Positions 16,926 through 27,976 of a stretch of 64,000 nt of DNA are shown here, one piece after another; positions within the stretch are counted from its first letter, which is position 1, and every line of letters begins with the position of its first letter. A program made the translations under genes and the position numbers. This stretch comes from Lentilactobacillus sunkii DSM 19904 (GTDB lineage: Bacteria; Bacillota; Bacilli; Lactobacillales; Lactobacillaceae), in the NCBI RefSeq assembly GCF_001435575.1, contig NZ_AZEA01000001.1:310001-374000 (forward strand), given 5' to 3'. A model generated the notes under the pieces. It did not search any database, was not told where the DNA came from, and was given only the letters and a program-made list of their open reading frames with translations.

Positions 16926-17325
16926 GTTTAAGCTTCCCACTTTCTACCTGCTCAATGCACCAATTGGCAATTTCTTTCATTCGATCATTTTGGTCGCTCA
17001 AGGATAAGTATCCAAAAACGGCTTCAAATCCGGTTGAAATCCGATAAGTAATCACATCGGTATTTTTTGCATGAGTGTGACTGTTGGCATTTCGGCCGCG
17101 TTTAAAATAATCCCATTCATCTGAATTGAGCAGTCCTTCTGTTTTCATTAAATCAATCAAAGCTGCCTGGGCCTTGGCGGACACATAGTTGGTTGCGACG
17201 TGCTGCAGACGCTTGGGCTTTGTCAATCCTTGGGCAATCAGGTGACGGCGAATAAATACTTCATACGCCGCATCACCCATATACGCTAAAGCGATTCCGT
17301 TTAACTGGGAAAAATTATCAATCAT
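16915..17325 (-). CDS. mrnC: Mini-ribonuclease III
   Basis: 136-residue RNase III-type catalytic domain without a dsRNA-binding domain; it matures 23S rRNA in Bacillus. The catalytic signature is [18 protein letters not shown] near residue 13, with a second acidic cluster around DVITYR. It starts eight bases after cysS and overlaps rlmB, as in many Firmicutes. Confidence 0.93.
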   Translation of the reverse strand: MIDNFSQLNGIALAYMGDAAYEVFIRRHLIAQGLTKPKRLQHVATNYVSAKAQAALIDLMKTEGLLNSDEWDYFKRGRNANSHTHAKNTDVITYRISTGFEAVFGYLSLSDQNDRMKEIANWCIEQVESGKLKHEE

Positions 17326-17333
17326 TAAACTTA

Positions 17334-18740
17334 TTATTCCTTTCTAAACCGGGTTCCTTGTGGCGTATCTTCCAATACGATTCCACGAGCTTTCAATTCT
17401 TCCCGGATCTCATCGCTTCGAATGAAGTCTTTGTCATGACGAGCCTGCTCACGTTCATGAATCAATGCCCAAATCTCGTCATCCTTGAGCTCAGTCTGCT
17501 CCAACTTGATTCCAAACACCCCTGAGAGCTCGCGTAAGGTGTTGATAATAAACTGTAGGCTAAGTTTGAAGACCGTTTCTCTCTCGGAGTACGTGTTGGC
17601 AAATTTAGCCAATTCATAAACCGCTGCAATCCCGTTTTGGACGTTAAAGTCATCATCCATGGCATCGGTAAAGTCGGCAACAATCTGTCTGACTTCCTGA
17701 TCTGTCTTGGGATCGTCCCCCTCTTCGGCGTTGTGTAAACGATATGTGAGGTTGTTAAACGCGGTCTGAATCTTTTTAAGGTTGCTGCTGGCTTCTTGGA
17801 CACTGGCATCACTATATTGGATTGGCCGACGATAATGGGTCGTTGACATCAGCAGACGAATGACTTGACCATCCAATTTCTTCAACAGATCATGAACGGT
17901 AATAAAGTTACCAAGTGACTTACTCATCTTTTCGTTATCGTCACCGATTGTAACGAAGCCATTGTGCATCCAGTAGTTAACAAAGGTTTGACCAGTGTTG
18001 GCTTCACTTTGGGCCCGCTCATTTTCATGATGTGGGAAGATTAAATCTTCACCGCCACCATGAATATCAATAGTGTTGCCCAAATACTTTGTCGACATCA
18101 CTGAGCACTCAATGTGCCAACCGGGACGACCTTTACCCCATGGAGAATCCCAAGAGATTTCGTCACCCTTGGATTTCTTCCAGAGCGCAAAATCAATTGG
18201 GTCTTCTTTTTTTGCCATCTCTTCAGAACTGACATGCTGACTGGCACCAATTTCAAGCTGATCAACATTAATGTGCGGTAATGCGCCATAACTCGGGAAT
18301 TTGCGGGCCCGATAATAGACATCCCCGTCAACGTTATAGGCATAACCCTTATCAACCAGGGTTTTAACAAAATCAATAATTTCTGGAATATTCTGGGTTG
18401 CGCGGGGGTGAATCACATCACTGGAAATGTTGAGGGCGGCGGTATCCTGCATAAATGCATTGATATACTTATCAGCAATTGCCTCAACAGTTGTGTGATT
18501 TTCACGGGCAGCATTAATCATCTTGTCGTCCACATCTGTGAAATTCGAAACGTACTTGACCTTATACCCTCGATACTCTAAATATCTCCGGACAGTATCA
18601 AAGGCAATCGCACTTCTTGCATTCCCAATATGAATGTAATTGTACACGGTTGGGCCACAGACATACATTTTTACAACACCTGGGGTAATTGGTTCAAATT
18701 TTTCCTTTTTTCGTGTGAGGGTATTAAATATCTGTAACAT
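17334..18740 (-). CDS. cysS: Cysteinyl-tRNA synthetase
   Basis: Class I synthetase of 468 residues that charges tRNA-Cys. It has the HIGH-type motif [10 protein letters not shown] (about residue 34), zinc ligands in CGPTVYN and [10 protein letters not shown] plus [12 protein letters not shown], and KMSKSLGN (about 270). An extended -10 promoter (18773-18781) and the gltX terminator upstream make it a separate transcription unit from gltX; mrnC and rlmB follow within a few bases. Confidence 0.97.
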   Translation of the reverse strand: MLQIFNTLTRKKEKFEPITPGVVKMYVCGPTVYNYIHIGNARSAIAFDTVRRYLEYRGYKVKYVSNFTDVDDKMINAARENHTTVEAIADKYINAFMQDTAALNISSDVIHPRATQNIPEIIDFVKTLVDKGYAYNVDGDVYYRARKFPSYGALPHINVDQLEIGASQHVSSEEMAKKEDPIDFALWKKSKGDEISWDSPWGKGRPGWHIECSVMSTKYLGNTIDIHGGGEDLIFPHHENERAQSEANTGQTFVNYWMHNGFVTIGDDNEKMSKSLGNFITVHDLLKKLDGQVIRLLMSTTHYRRPIQYSDASVQEASSNLKKIQTAFNNLTYRLHNAEEGDDPKTDQEVRQIVADFTDAMDDDFNVQNGIAAVYELAKFANTYSERETVFKLSLQFIINTLRELSGVFGIKLEQTELKDDEIWALIHEREQARHDKDFIRSDEIREELKARGIVLEDTPQGTRFRKE

Positions 18741-18772
18741 TTCGAATTCCTCTCTTTATCTTTTATACTCAA

Positions 18773-18781
18773 ATAATATCA
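18773..18781 (-). promoter_or_regulatory. Extended -10 promoter of cysS
   Basis: TGA-TATTAT on the minus strand, 33 bases before the cysS start codon and downstream of the gltX terminator. No convincing -35 is seen. Confidence 0.5.
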
Positions 18782-18819
18782 TAATTCATACTTTTTTATT
18801 GTGATTACTATAATCCATA

Positions 18820-18853
18820 ATAAAAGGTCTCGCTGTAAATGCAACGAGACCAA
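18820..18853 (-). terminator. Intrinsic terminator of gltX
   Basis: Minus strand: GGTCTCG and CGAGACC form a perfect 7-bp stem around TTGCATTTACAG, followed by TTTTATTATGG. Confidence 0.85.
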
Positions 18854-18878
18854 TCGAATCAATAATATTTTTTATAAA

Positions 18879-20372
18879 TTAATCTTTATCGATTTGAGCC
18901 AAAGTTTCTTTAATATGCTCAACCGCTTTTTCCTTACCAACGAGTTCAACCGACTCCGGCAATTCCGGACCGTGCATTTCGTGGGTAACCGCAATTCTAA
19001 TTGGCATCCATAATTGACGGCCTTTGATCTTGGTATCCTTTTGAATCGCCTTAATTGTCTTAAAGATTTCAACAGAATCAAAAATATCAAGTTTTTGAAT
19101 TCGGTCCAGGAATTCTTTTAGAACAACCGGTGCAGTGTCATTGGAAATTTCTGCCAATGCATCCCCATCGATTTGATCAGGTTCTTCAAAGAAGACAGAT
19201 GCCATATCGTTGATTTGAGCCATATAACTCATTTCGCGTTTGTACAGCATGATCAATTGACGCGCCCATTCAATGGTCTTGTTATCAGGGTTGGCAGGAA
19301 TGTTGCCACCCGCAATCAACTGACGTAAGGCAAGATCCATGATGGTGCTGTTATCAGCTTCTTTAACGTACTGGTTGTTGATCCATTCCAATTTCTTGGA
19401 ATCAAATTTGGCAGGTGACTTGCTCAAACGAGTTTCATCATACATCTTAATGAATTCTCGTTTGTTAAAGATCTCATCTTCACCAACTGGTGACCAGCCC
19501 AACAAAAGAATAAAGTTGAACATCGCATCAGGAAGATAACCCAATTTACGATACTGTTCAATAAATTGAAGAACTGATTCGTCACGTTTGCTGAGTTTCT
19601 TGCCGGTATCGGCACTAATAATTAAGCTCATATGGCCAAACTTAGGTGCCTGCCAACCGAATGCTTCATAAATCATTAACTGTTTTGGCGTATTGGCAAC
19701 GTGATCATCCCCACGGAAAACGTGGCTGATCTTCATCAAATGATCATCACAGACAACCGCAAAATTGTAAGTCGGCATGCCGTCACGTTTCCGAATGACA
19801 AAGTCACCGCCGATGGTATCAGAGTTAAAGGAAACATTGCCCTTAACGATATCATCCCATGCGTATTCATGATTCTTAGGAACGCGGAAACGAATAACCG
19901 GCTTTAAGCCTTTCGCTTTTGCATCAGCAATTGCTTGTGCCTTTTCATCGTCATTCATTCCGGCATATTCATATTCGTAATGAGGCATTTCGCCACGAGC
20001 TTTTTGGGCGTCACGATCAGCTGTTAACTGCTCTTCAGTCCGATATGATTCATAGGCTTTACCTTCATCGATCAGCTGTTGAATAAGGGGAGTATAAATA
20101 TCCTTTCGTTCAGACTGACGATAAGGACCATAGTCACCGCCAACATCGGGACCTTCGTCCCAATCAAGACCGAGCCACTTTAAATTGTCGAGTTGACTCT
20201 TTTCACCGTCGGCAACATTCCGCTTGGTGTCGGTGTCCTCGATTCGGATAATAAACTTTCCTTTGTTATGACGGGCAAATAAATAGTTGAAAATGGCTGT
20301 CCGTGCATTCCCGATATGCAAATGACCTGTTGGACTTGGAGCATAACGAACTCGAATTGCATTGTTTGCCAA
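18879..20372 (-). CDS. gltX: Glutamyl-tRNA synthetase
   Basis: Class I synthetase of 497 residues. It shows [14 protein letters not shown] (HIGH motif, about residue 15) and KKLSKRDE (KMSKS motif, about 260), with the anticodon-binding helical domain after residue 330. In Firmicutes the enzyme is usually non-discriminating and also charges tRNA-Gln. It lies 88 bases downstream of the yacL-like gene and is closed by its own terminator. Confidence 0.97.
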   Translation of the reverse strand: MANNAIRVRYAPSPTGHLHIGNARTAIFNYLFARHNKGKFIIRIEDTDTKRNVADGEKSQLDNLKWLGLDWDEGPDVGGDYGPYRQSERKDIYTPLIQQLIDEGKAYESYRTEEQLTADRDAQKARGEMPHYEYEYAGMNDDEKAQAIADAKAKGLKPVIRFRVPKNHEYAWDDIVKGNVSFNSDTIGGDFVIRKRDGMPTYNFAVVCDDHLMKISHVFRGDDHVANTPKQLMIYEAFGWQAPKFGHMSLIISADTGKKLSKRDESVLQFIEQYRKLGYLPDAMFNFILLLGWSPVGEDEIFNKREFIKMYDETRLSKSPAKFDSKKLEWINNQYVKEADNSTIMDLALRQLIAGGNIPANPDNKTIEWARQLIMLYKREMSYMAQINDMASVFFEEPDQIDGDALAEISNDTAPVVLKEFLDRIQKLDIFDSVEIFKTIKAIQKDTKIKGRQLWMPIRIAVTHEMHGPELPESVELVGKEKAVEHIKETLAQIDKD

Positions 20373-20460
20373 TGTATAACGCCTCTTTCTTAAAATTAAT
20401 CAAAATTTTGTCAGTGTTTTAAGTTTACAATGAACGCCGTTAAAAATAAAGGGAGCCCGA

Positions 20461-21636
20461 CTACTTCTTGTTATTCGACGAATTTTTCCCATTATTATTA
20501 TCGGATTTTCCCGAATCCTGTTTATCAGTAATATTCTTAGTTGAATGTTCAGGACGGGCAAATACCATCTTACCGGCATCTGTTTGAATCGCGCTGGTCA
20601 CAACTACATCGATATGGTCATTCAAGAAGTAACGGCCATCTTCAACTACGACCATGGTTCCGTCATCCAGATAAGCGACTCCCTGTTGACGTTCAGTTCC
20701 GTTTTTAACAACCATGACATTCAGATTCTGACCAGGTAAAATCTTCTGGCGAAGTGAATTTGCCAAAGCGTTGATATTAAATACTTTAACGTTTTGAAAT
20801 TGAATGACTTTGTTCAAATTAAAATCATTGGTGATGATCACGCCATCAACATCTTTGGCAAGCTGAATCAACTTACTGTCAACTTCAGGAATGTCTTCAT
20901 AATCCTTTTCGTAAATTTCAATTGGAATTAAGTCTTCATTCTGAAGCTTATTCAAGATGTCCAATCCACGGCGCCCACGAACTCGCTTGACACTATCACT
21001 GGAATCCGCAATGTATTGGAGTTCATACAGCACAAACTTTGGTACCAACAGTGTCCCTTCAATAAATCCGGTTTTAACAACGTCATAAATTCGACCATCG
21101 ATCAAAATATTGGTATCAAGAATTTTGTAATGATGGTAATTCTTGTCAACCGGCTTATCGATAATCTTTTCGTCAGCTTCTTTGGCATTTTCCAGCTTTC
21201 GTCGGGATTGAAACATTTTTCGCCAACGATCACTTTGAGTGTTCCCAATTCTGAAGCCAAAATATCCCAACACCAGCATCAAAATGGTTGGAATCATAGT
21301 GTTCAGGAAGAATGTATGCGTTCTAAAGAACACAATTGAAATCAAAATAGCAACAACTAATCCAACAATTAATCCCACCGTTCCGAAAAACAAAGATAGC
21401 GGACTTTGCTTGGTTAATCGAACTTCCATTCGATCAACGGCTTTCAGAATATAGTTTCCTGCCAACAACGAAATAAAATAAAAAATAATTGCACCCACAA
21501 CTGCATTAGTAGCAGTGTTGTTGAACAGAGTTCCGTAACGGACCTGGAATAACAGCCAAATCATTGGAAAATAGCTGGCACCGATTGCAGCGCCGGCTAA
21601 TGTAAATACAATTCTAACAATTCTCTTTCTCTTCAA
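20461..21636 (-). CDS. PIN/TRAM-domain membrane protein (YacL-like)
   Basis: 391 residues: four hydrophobic segments in the first about 130 residues, a PIN nuclease domain (KILDTNILIDGRIYD near 175, with later acidic residues in DGVIITNDFNLNK), then a TRAM RNA-binding domain (about 300-360) and a Ser/Asn/Lys-rich tail. Homologues sit between radA and gltX across Firmicutes. A membrane-tethered RNase role is inferred from the domains; the target is unknown. It starts 26 bases after radA. Confidence 0.88.
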   Translation of the reverse strand: MKRKRIVRIVFTLAGAAIGASYFPMIWLLFQVRYGTLFNNTATNAVVGAIIFYFISLLAGNYILKAVDRMEVRLTKQSPLSLFFGTVGLIVGLVVAILISIVFFRTHTFFLNTMIPTILMLVLGYFGFRIGNTQSDRWRKMFQSRRKLENAKEADEKIIDKPVDKNYHHYKILDTNILIDGRIYDVVKTGFIEGTLLVPKFVLYELQYIADSSDSVKRVRGRRGLDILNKLQNEDLIPIEIYEKDYEDIPEVDSKLIQLAKDVDGVIITNDFNLNKVIQFQNVKVFNINALANSLRQKILPGQNLNVMVVKNGTERQQGVAYLDDGTMVVVEDGRYFLNDHIDVVVTSAIQTDAGKMVFARPEHSTKNITDKQDSGKSDNNNGKNSSNNKK

Positions 21637-21662
21637 TAATATCGCCTTCTCTCAATTTTTAA

Positions 21663-23036
21663 TCAACCCAGTGCAAGCTTCAAAGCCTGTGACAGTGTGG
21701 AGACACCGACTACATCAATTCCCTTGGGGGGATTCCAACCCTGGAGATTGTTAGTCGGTACCAGCACCCGCTTGAATCCCAGCTTCTGAGCCTCGGCAAC
21801 CCGCTGCTCGATTCGGGTGACCCGCCGGACTTCACCGGTTAGGCCAAGTTCCCCAACATAACATTCGGTTGGGCTGGTTCCCCGATTTTTATATGACGAA
21901 GCGATGCTGACCGCCATGGCCAGGTCAATGGCCGGTTCATCAAGCTTGACACCACCGGCTGCCTTCAAATAAGCATCCTGATTTTGAAGCATCAAGCCGG
22001 CTCTTTTCTCCAAAACTGCCATGATCAATGACACCCGATTACGATCCAAGCCGGTTGCGGTCCGTTGAGCGTTTCCAAACACGGAAGCGGTAACCAGTGC
22101 TTGAATTTCAACCAGAATCGGCCGGGTTCCTTCCATGGAAACCACGATGGCCGACCCGGTCGCATCTTTGAGCCGTTCTTCCAAGAAAATTTCCGAGGGA
22201 TTTTTGACTTCCCGCAGGCCATCGGTCCGCATTTCAAATACGCCCAATTCGTTAGTCGAACCAAACCGGTTTTTAACTGTTCGCAAGATTCGATATGAGT
22301 GATGCAAGTCGCCTTCAAAATACAGAACCGTGTCAACCATGTGTTCCAAAATCTTTGGGCCGGCAATGGCACCGCCTTTAGTCACGTGACCAACAACAAA
22401 CACTGTGATCCCTTGTCCTTTGGCGATGTTCATCAAATCAGCGGTCACCTCGCGGATCTGAGCAACAGACCCGGTTGCCGACTGGAGTTCAGGAATCTGC
22501 ATGGTCTGAACCGAATCAATAACCACTGCATCAGGCTTCATATCATTAATAGTATCTTTAATCACATCCATGTCGGTTTCGGGGTAAACGTACAAGTTGT
22601 CACCGTTGACCCCCAGCCGATCCGCTCGCATTTTAATCTGGGAGGCACTCTCTTCACCTGAAACATAGAGAATCTTCCCAGATTTACTGAGCTGACCTGA
22701 AACCTGGAGCATTAGTGTTGACTTACCGATACCCGGATCGCCACCAATCAAAATAAGTGACCCTGGAACTACCCCGCCGCCCAAAACACGGTTGAGTTCT
22801 TCCATATCGGTCTTAAATCGGATATCTTTATGAAATTCCACTTTGTTGATTGGTTCGGGCTTGTTGTCATGAATACCGTTTCGACGCAAGCTTTGAGTCG
22901 CCATTGTGCTGTTTTTAGGCGCAATTGTTTCTTCTACCAACGTGTTCCATTCGTTACAATTTGGGCAGCGTCCCAGATACCTCGGGGAAATGTAGCCGCA
23001 GTTTTGACATACAAATTGAGTTTTAACTTTTGCCAA
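21663..23036 (-). CDS. radA: DNA repair protein RadA
   Basis: 457-residue RecA-like branch-migration ATPase for recombination and repair. It has an N-terminal C4 zinc finger (CQNCGY...CPNCNEW), Walker [11 protein letters not shown] (about residue 97), the RadA-specific KNRFGS motif (about 252) and a C-terminal Lon-protease-like domain ([13 protein letters not shown]). Order dut-radA-yacL-gltX is conserved in the group. Confidence 0.96.
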   Translation of the reverse strand: MAKVKTQFVCQNCGYISPRYLGRCPNCNEWNTLVEETIAPKNSTMATQSLRRNGIHDNKPEPINKVEFHKDIRFKTDMEELNRVLGGGVVPGSLILIGGDPGIGKSTLMLQVSGQLSKSGKILYVSGEESASQIKMRADRLGVNGDNLYVYPETDMDVIKDTINDMKPDAVVIDSVQTMQIPELQSATGSVAQIREVTADLMNIAKGQGITVFVVGHVTKGGAIAGPKILEHMVDTVLYFEGDLHHSYRILRTVKNRFGSTNELGVFEMRTDGLREVKNPSEIFLEERLKDATGSAIVVSMEGTRPILVEIQALVTASVFGNAQRTATGLDRNRVSLIMAVLEKRAGLMLQNQDAYLKAAGGVKLDEPAIDLAMAVSIASSYKNRGTSPTECYVGELGLTGEVRRVTRIEQRVAEAQKLGFKRVLVPTNNLQGWNPPKGIDVVGVSTLSQALKLALG

Positions 23037-23127
23037 CTAAATTCTCCTCTACTTACACTATAAATATTCTAGCACTTTATGAATCCACTTTGACCGAATC
23101 TCAATGGACTTTAAATCATCTTATAAA

Positions 23128-23667
23128 TTATTTACCGGATGAACCAAATCCGCCGCTTCGGGTTTGCTTTTTTTGCTGATCGTCCTGATCGGCCAACAAG
23201 TATGGCATGAAAATGCCCTGGGCAATCCGTTCTCCTTTTTGAATCTTAATATCCGAGATGCCAAAATTCAAAATCTGAACGAAGATCTCGCCCTCATTGC
23301 CGTCATTATTGTAATAATCCGAATCGATGACACCAATCCCATTGGGAATAACCAGCCCCCGCTTGAGCGGATTGCTGGAACGATTTGCGATAATCAACAC
23401 CTCATCAGGCTGCATATATGCTTTAATACCTGTTGGAATCAAAAATGGTTTGAGAACTTGACGCGCTTTTTCAATCGAAGCCGCCTGCACATTCTTTTCG
23501 TGCTTAATTGCCCAAAGGACCTTCAAAAAGTTCAGTTTCCAAATTGATGGAATGATAATCTCCTCGGCACTTTCGAAATCATATCCGGCTGCATTATTGG
23601 TTGTTCGATAAGGTAAGGTTAGGTTCTTGGATGAATATTTTGAAACAATTTCAAATCCACGTTTCAT
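23128..23667 (-). CDS. dut: dUTP diphosphatase
   Basis: Hydrolyses dUTP to dUMP, keeping uracil out of DNA. The trimeric dUTPase motifs are visible in order: NAAGYDFESAEE (motif 1, about residue 25), RSSNPLKRGL (motif 2), GVIDSDYYNNDGNEGEI (motif 3), KGERIAQGIF (motif 4) and RSGGFGSSG (motif 5) at the C-terminus. At 179 residues it is longer than typical because of an insertion after motif 1 (about 45-80). radA follows after 91 bases. Confidence 0.92.
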   Translation of the reverse strand: MKRGFEIVSKYSSKNLTLPYRTTNNAAGYDFESAEEIIIPSIWKLNFLKVLWAIKHEKNVQAASIEKARQVLKPFLIPTGIKAYMQPDEVLIIANRSSNPLKRGLVIPNGIGVIDSDYYNNDGNEGEIFVQILNFGISDIKIQKGERIAQGIFMPYLLADQDDQQKKQTRSGGFGSSGK

Positions 23668-23812
23668 ATGTCTGGCTCCTTTTATCGATATATTCTATTA
23701 TTGTAGTATAAACTATGTGAGACGGTTTGGACAGATTGACAAAAATGTTAAAGTATCGCAGTATTGTAGTGTAGTAAAACCTTTAAACATCTTTTAAATG
23801 AGGAGACAAACA

Positions 23813-24496
23813 ATGACACATCAAGACGAATTGAAACAGTTGGTTGGCAAAGCAGCAGTTCAATTTATTGAAGACGGCATGACCGTTGGGCTTGGGACTG
23901 GATCGACAGTTAAGTTCATGATAGATGCGCTGGGTGAACGGGTGAGTAAGGAGCACCTGTCCATCGTGGGCGTTCCCACATCGGATCGTACCAGAGAACA
24001 CGCAAACAGTCTGGGTATCCCCACGAAAAGTCTGGATCAGGTTGACCACATCGATTTGACAATCGACGGTGCCGACCAAATTGACCGAAACTACCAAGGA
24101 ATCAAGGGCGGTGGTGGCGCTCATCTTCTGGAGAAAGTCGTTGCCATCAACTCCGAACAAAACATGTGGATTGTTGATGAAAGCAAAATGGTTGATAAGC
24201 TGGGGTCATTTCCACTACCGGTTGAGGTGGTTCCTTACGGCAGCCGGCAACTATTTGAACGATTAGCTGCAAAGGGATATAACCCCGTTTTTAGAACCAA
24301 TGGTGACCAACGTTTTACCACGGATTCCAAAAATTACGTGATTGATCTTCACTTAGAGCAGATTGATCATCCCCGTGATCTGGCCCTTGAACTGGACCAA
24401 ATGACCGGAATTATCGAACATGGACTGTTTCTTGATTTAGTCAACACCGTCATTGTTGGTCACGAAAATGGACCAGAAGTTATTCATGCACGTTAA
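23813..24496 (+). CDS. rpiA: Ribose-5-phosphate isomerase A
   Basis: Interconverts ribose-5-phosphate and ribulose-5-phosphate in the pentose phosphate pathway, which is central in heterofermenters. Key segments: [16 protein letters not shown] (phosphate binding, about residue 28), [11 protein letters not shown] (about 82) and [12 protein letters not shown] (about 96), with the catalytic Asp and Glu. The ATG at 23813 gives 227 residues; an in-frame ATG five codons earlier overlaps the AGGAG ribosome-binding site and is rejected. Confidence 0.95.
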   Translation: MTHQDELKQLVGKAAVQFIEDGMTVGLGTGSTVKFMIDALGERVSKEHLSIVGVPTSDRTREHANSLGIPTKSLDQVDHIDLTIDGADQIDRNYQGIKGGGGAHLLEKVVAINSEQNMWIVDESKMVDKLGSFPLPVEVVPYGSRQLFERLAAKGYNPVFRTNGDQRFTTDSKNYVIDLHLEQIDHPRDLALELDQMTGIIEHGLFLDLVNTVIVGHENGPEVIHAR

Positions 24497-24503
24497 TCAT
24501 TCC

Positions 24504-24555
24504 TAAATAGCTGACTGTTAATTAATCTCCACTAATGGTCAACTATTTTATTTTG
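24504..24555 (+). terminator. Probable intrinsic terminator of rpiA
   Basis: AAATAGCTGACTGTTA pairs imperfectly with TAATGGTCAACTATTT (three mismatches) around ATTAATCTCCAC, followed by TATTTT. Confidence 0.55.
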
Positions 24556-24626
24556 CCATTTTGCCTCACTAGCCCTTTTTTATAAATGAGCGTAAAATAA
24601 GATTCTATTAAGGAGAGTGATCATTT

Positions 24627-25961
24627 TTGACAGCAGAAATTAATTTAGATCAGATCAGCAAGTACCAAAAGAATCTTGACAATCGAAAAGATTCAAAAGT
24701 GATTGAACGAGCCGTTACCCACCAGGGGATCTTGGAAAGCAGCGAGGATTTTGCCGCAGAAGGTAAAATGAATCCAGTCTTTTCAATCGACCTTTCGACC
24801 GGTAAAGTTGCCGATCAGAAACAAAGTGGCCGTTGTTGGATGTTTGCTGCATTGAATACAATGCGGATTCACCTCATGAACACTTACAATGTGCCTGACG
24901 ACTTCGAACTATCTCAAAATTACACAAACTTTTGGGATAAATTTGAAAAGTCCAACTACTTCTTGGAAAATGTATTGAAGACTGCCGATAAACCTCTTGA
25001 TTCACGAAAAGTAGCCTGGTTGATGGCAACTCCACAACAAGACGGTGGTCAATGGGACATGCTTTGTGCCTTAATTGAAAAGTACGGAATCGTGCCAAAG
25101 TCAGCTATGCCTGAAACTTTCAGCAGCAGTCGTTCCCGTGAATTAAATAAATTTTTGAACTTGAAACTCCGTCACGATGCAGTCGCTTTACGTGAATTGG
25201 TTGCTGACCACGCGTCAGACGCCAAGATTGCCGAAACAAAAGATACTATGATGAATGAAGTTTACCGAATGCTGACTTACGCACTCGGCGAGCCGGCTAC
25301 CAAATTTGACTTTGAATATCGTGACAAAGATAAAAATTATCATTTTGACGCTGGCATTACACCCCAGGAATTCTTTAAAAAGTATGTTAATTTAAATCTT
25401 CAAGACTATGTTTCCCTCATCAATTCACCTACTGATGACAAACCTTTTAACAAGACCTACACAATTGAGATGTTGGGCAACGTTGTCAACGGCAGACCGG
25501 TTAAGCATTTAAACTTGGAAATGTCAGAACTCAAAAAATTAGCCATTAAGCAACTACAAAATGGTGAGTCAATTTGGTTTGGTAGTGACGTTGGTCAAAG
25601 CTCCAATACTAAAAAAGGCATCATGGACACTGACTTATATGCACCGGATGAACTGTTCGACTCAGATTTGTCGATGTCAAAAGCAGAACGCCTCGATTAT
25701 GGGGAAAGTCTTATGACCCATGCCATGGTCATTACTGGTGTTGATCTGGTAGATGGCAAACCAACCAAATGGAAAGTTGAAAACAGTTGGGGCGAAAAAG
25801 TCGGTACCAAAGGCTATTTCGTCATGAGTGACGATTGGATGAATGAATTCGTCTATCAATTCGTTATCAACAAGAAATACCTCACCGATGCACAACTTGA
25901 AGCACAAAAACAAGAACCAGTGGTCTTGAAGCCATGGGATCCAATGGGCGCCTTAGCTTAA
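24627..25961 (+). CDS. pepC: Aminopeptidase C (bleomycin hydrolase family)
   Basis: Cytoplasmic C1-family thiol aminopeptidase that releases N-terminal residues from peptides, part of the proteolytic system of lactic acid bacteria. The catalytic Cys is in QSGRCWMFAALN (about residue 70), the His in THAMVITGV (about 363) and the Asn in VENSWGEK (about 384). It starts with TTG at 24627, preceded by AGGAGAG; no better start exists. Single-gene unit ending in a bidirectional terminator. Confidence 0.95.
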   Translation: MTAEINLDQISKYQKNLDNRKDSKVIERAVTHQGILESSEDFAAEGKMNPVFSIDLSTGKVADQKQSGRCWMFAALNTMRIHLMNTYNVPDDFELSQNYTNFWDKFEKSNYFLENVLKTADKPLDSRKVAWLMATPQQDGGQWDMLCALIEKYGIVPKSAMPETFSSSRSRELNKFLNLKLRHDAVALRELVADHASDAKIAETKDTMMNEVYRMLTYALGEPATKFDFEYRDKDKNYHFDAGITPQEFFKKYVNLNLQDYVSLINSPTDDKPFNKTYTIEMLGNVVNGRPVKHLNLEMSELKKLAIKQLQNGESIWFGSDVGQSSNTKKGIMDTDLYAPDELFDSDLSMSKAERLDYGESLMTHAMVITGVDLVDGKPTKWKVENSWGEKVGTKGYFVMSDDWMNEFVYQFVINKKYLTDAQLEAQKQEPVVLKPWDPMGALA

Positions 25962-25981
25962 TCATTTAGCTCTTTAAAGTT

Positions 25982-26020
25982 AAATACGACAAATCAGTTA
26001 TTCTGATTTGTCGTATTTTT
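25982..26020. terminator. Bidirectional terminator between pepC and gpmA
   Basis: AATACGACAAATCAG and CTGATTTGTCGTATT form a perfect 15-bp stem around a short loop, with T-rich ends on both strands. The two flanking genes converge on it. Confidence 0.92.
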
Positions 26021-26691
26021 TATTCCATAAATTTTTTATTAATGATGTTGAGATGTTCGTCAAAGTCATATTGAATTGGCTTGCCGTTTGGAACTTCAAC
26101 GTTGGGGATATCTTCATCGGAAATGTTTTCCAGAAACTTGATGAGTGCCCGCAGCGTGCTGCCATGAGCCACAATCAACTGGTTGTGCCCATCTAACAAC
26201 CTTGGGGCAATATTATCCACCCAGTAGGGAATCAGACGCTGTTGAGCCATTTGTAAGCTCTCACCCAACGGAATCTGGACACCATACCGATCGTATCGGC
26301 TGTCCTCGTCTCGTTTATCTAATAACGGTGGGACGACTGTGAAGCTTCGCCGCCAAATTTTGAGCTGTTGGGCACCTACTTGCTCTTTGACTTTTAATTT
26401 GTTTTTACCACGAAGGCCACCGTAATGGCGTTCATTAAGCCGCCAAGACTTATGTTCGGGTATGAAGTTTTGACCAATCTCATCCAAAACGATATGGGTC
26501 GTGATAATCGCCCGCTTCAAGAATGACGTATGGACATCGGCAAATTGAATACCCGATTTGGCGATTAACTTTCCTGCACTATGGGCCTGCTCAACCCCCT
26601 TATCAGTCAATGGCACATCACTCCAACCGGTAAATATGTTGTCACGATTTGCTTCACTTTCCCCGTGGCGCATGATCACTAATGTCGGCAC
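26020..26691 (-). CDS. gpmA: 2,3-bisphosphoglycerate-dependent phosphoglycerate mutase
   Basis: Glycolytic mutase that interconverts 3- and 2-phosphoglycerate through a phosphohistidine. The N-terminal motif [26 protein letters not shown] carries the catalytic His; [10 protein letters not shown] (about residue 90) and [13 protein letters not shown] (about 183) follow. The GTG at 26691 has GAGGATG seven bases upstream and gives a 223-residue protein starting as the family does; an in-frame ATG 28 codons earlier would add unrelated sequence. The first residue pair of the motif is HGES rather than the usual HGQS. Confidence 0.92.
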   Translation of the reverse strand: MPTLVIMRHGESEANRDNIFTGWSDVPLTDKGVEQAHSAGKLIAKSGIQFADVHTSFLKRAIITTHIVLDEIGQNFIPEHKSWRLNERHYGGLRGKNKLKVKEQVGAQQLKIWRRSFTVVPPLLDKRDEDSRYDRYGVQIPLGESLQMAQQRLIPYWVDNIAPRLLDGHNQLIVAHGSTLRALIKFLENISDEDIPNVEVPNGKPIQYDFDEHLNIINKKFME

Positions 26692-26820
26692 GTTTACATC
26701 CTCTTTACTCAAATGAATTTGTTCACAAATAATATCATAAAAAAGATGACCGAAGTCACCTTCCAATTCCTTCAAGATTCTCTCTTGGATCTTGCAAACA
26801 AATTCAGTTTAGCATTTCTT

Positions 26821-27765
26821 CTACAGCTTCTCAACCAACACCATCAGAATAGGAATCACAACCAAACTTAACAAGGTCGTTTCGGCAACCATAATTGAAG
26901 CATATTCGGAATCGGCGTGATACAGCCTGGAAACAACTGGTGCATTGGTCATAATTGGCATGGCCGCCTGCATGATGAAGACCTGCTTCATTAAGACCGG
27001 CAGTGGTGTCGGAATAACGAGCAATGACATAATCACTGGTGCAAGTAAAAACCGGCCGAATAAGATCAAAAAGTTGCTGCGGTCAAAATGAATATTGGTT
27101 AGGTCAACACTGTTAATTGAGATGCCTATAAAAATCATTGAAAGCGGAATTGTTAAATTCCCTATGTAATTAAAATCCTTCATTAAAAAATCAGGCAACG
27201 AAACATGCAGCAAAACCAGCACCACCCCAACCATGAACCCGAGCAATGGTGGAGAAAAAACCTTTTTCAGGGTTTGCTTCCAGTTGAAAGTCCCCTCACC
27301 CTTCCCATCCTTTTGAATTAAATAAACACCCAACGTCCAAAAGAAGGTTGTGTTGGCCATGTAATAAACCAGCACAAAAGGTAAACTTGATTTGCCGAAC
27401 AGGGCCATATTCACTGGCAATCCAACAAAAACGGTATTGGAATTGGAGAACATCGACATGAACAGCCCTGAATGCATCTTTGGAATCTTGGCAAATTTGA
27501 CGATCAAGATCGACACAATGTATAACAAAAGCATCGAAATGATTGGAAAAAATAAGTCAGGCAGTGTTGTCAGCAGCTTCCTGGCGGTAAATTTTTCCAT
27601 GATGGTTGAAATCATGTATGCCGGCAAGGCAACCTGGGTAACCAACCGGGCAATCATGCTGGTCATCTTACTATCAAACCAATCATTTCTGGCTAATATG
27701 AATCCCAAAGCGATCATGATAAGAATGATCAAAACTCCGGAAACTGCATTATAAAATACTCCCAT
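26821..27765 (-). CDS. AEC family transporter (auxin efflux carrier type)
   Basis: About ten hydrophobic segments in 314 residues, with the two five-helix halves of the AEC/BASS-like fold. Members in lactobacilli often export or exchange organic acids such as malate, but the substrate cannot be told from sequence. The ATG at 27765 is chosen because GAGGA is six bases away; an ATG two codons earlier is too close. A good extended -10 promoter is at 27804. Divergent from the LCP gene. Confidence 0.85.
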   Translation of the reverse strand: MGVFYNAVSGVLIILIMIALGFILARNDWFDSKMTSMIARLVTQVALPAYMISTIMEKFTARKLLTTLPDLFFPIISMLLLYIVSILIVKFAKIPKMHSGLFMSMFSNSNTVFVGLPVNMALFGKSSLPFVLVYYMANTTFFWTLGVYLIQKDGKGEGTFNWKQTLKKVFSPPLLGFMVGVVLVLLHVSLPDFLMKDFNYIGNLTIPLSMIFIGISINSVDLTNIHFDRSNFLILFGRFLLAPVIMSLLVIPTPLPVLMKQVFIMQAAMPIMTNAPVVSRLYHADSEYASIMVAETTLLSLVVIPILMVLVEKL

Positions 27766-27803
27766 AAACATTCCTCAATTCTAAAAATCAATAACAATGA
27801 ATT

Positions 27804-27812
27804 ATTATAGCA
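27804..27812 (-). promoter_or_regulatory. Extended -10 promoter of the AEC transporter gene
   Basis: TGC-TATAAT on the minus strand, 38 bases upstream of the start codon; the -35 region is poor. On the plus strand TATAAT at 27846-27851 and TATACT at about 27938 are candidate -10 elements for the divergent LCP gene. Confidence 0.55.
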
Positions 27813-27976
27813 CAATTAGAATCCACAGCCGGTTATAATTTTTGGTATAATTGAGGATGTTCGCTGCAACAGATGTTACAATTATTAAATAATGTTTAAA
27901 TAACCTAACATTTCCGCAAACCAGTGCAAATCTGCAATATACTTTTGTAAGAATTTTTTGTAAACGAGGAGTCATT

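Noticed and set aside
18741-18878. T-box leader for cysS
   Set aside because: The interval is too short and is filled by the gltX terminator and an extended -10 promoter; no T-box sequence is present.
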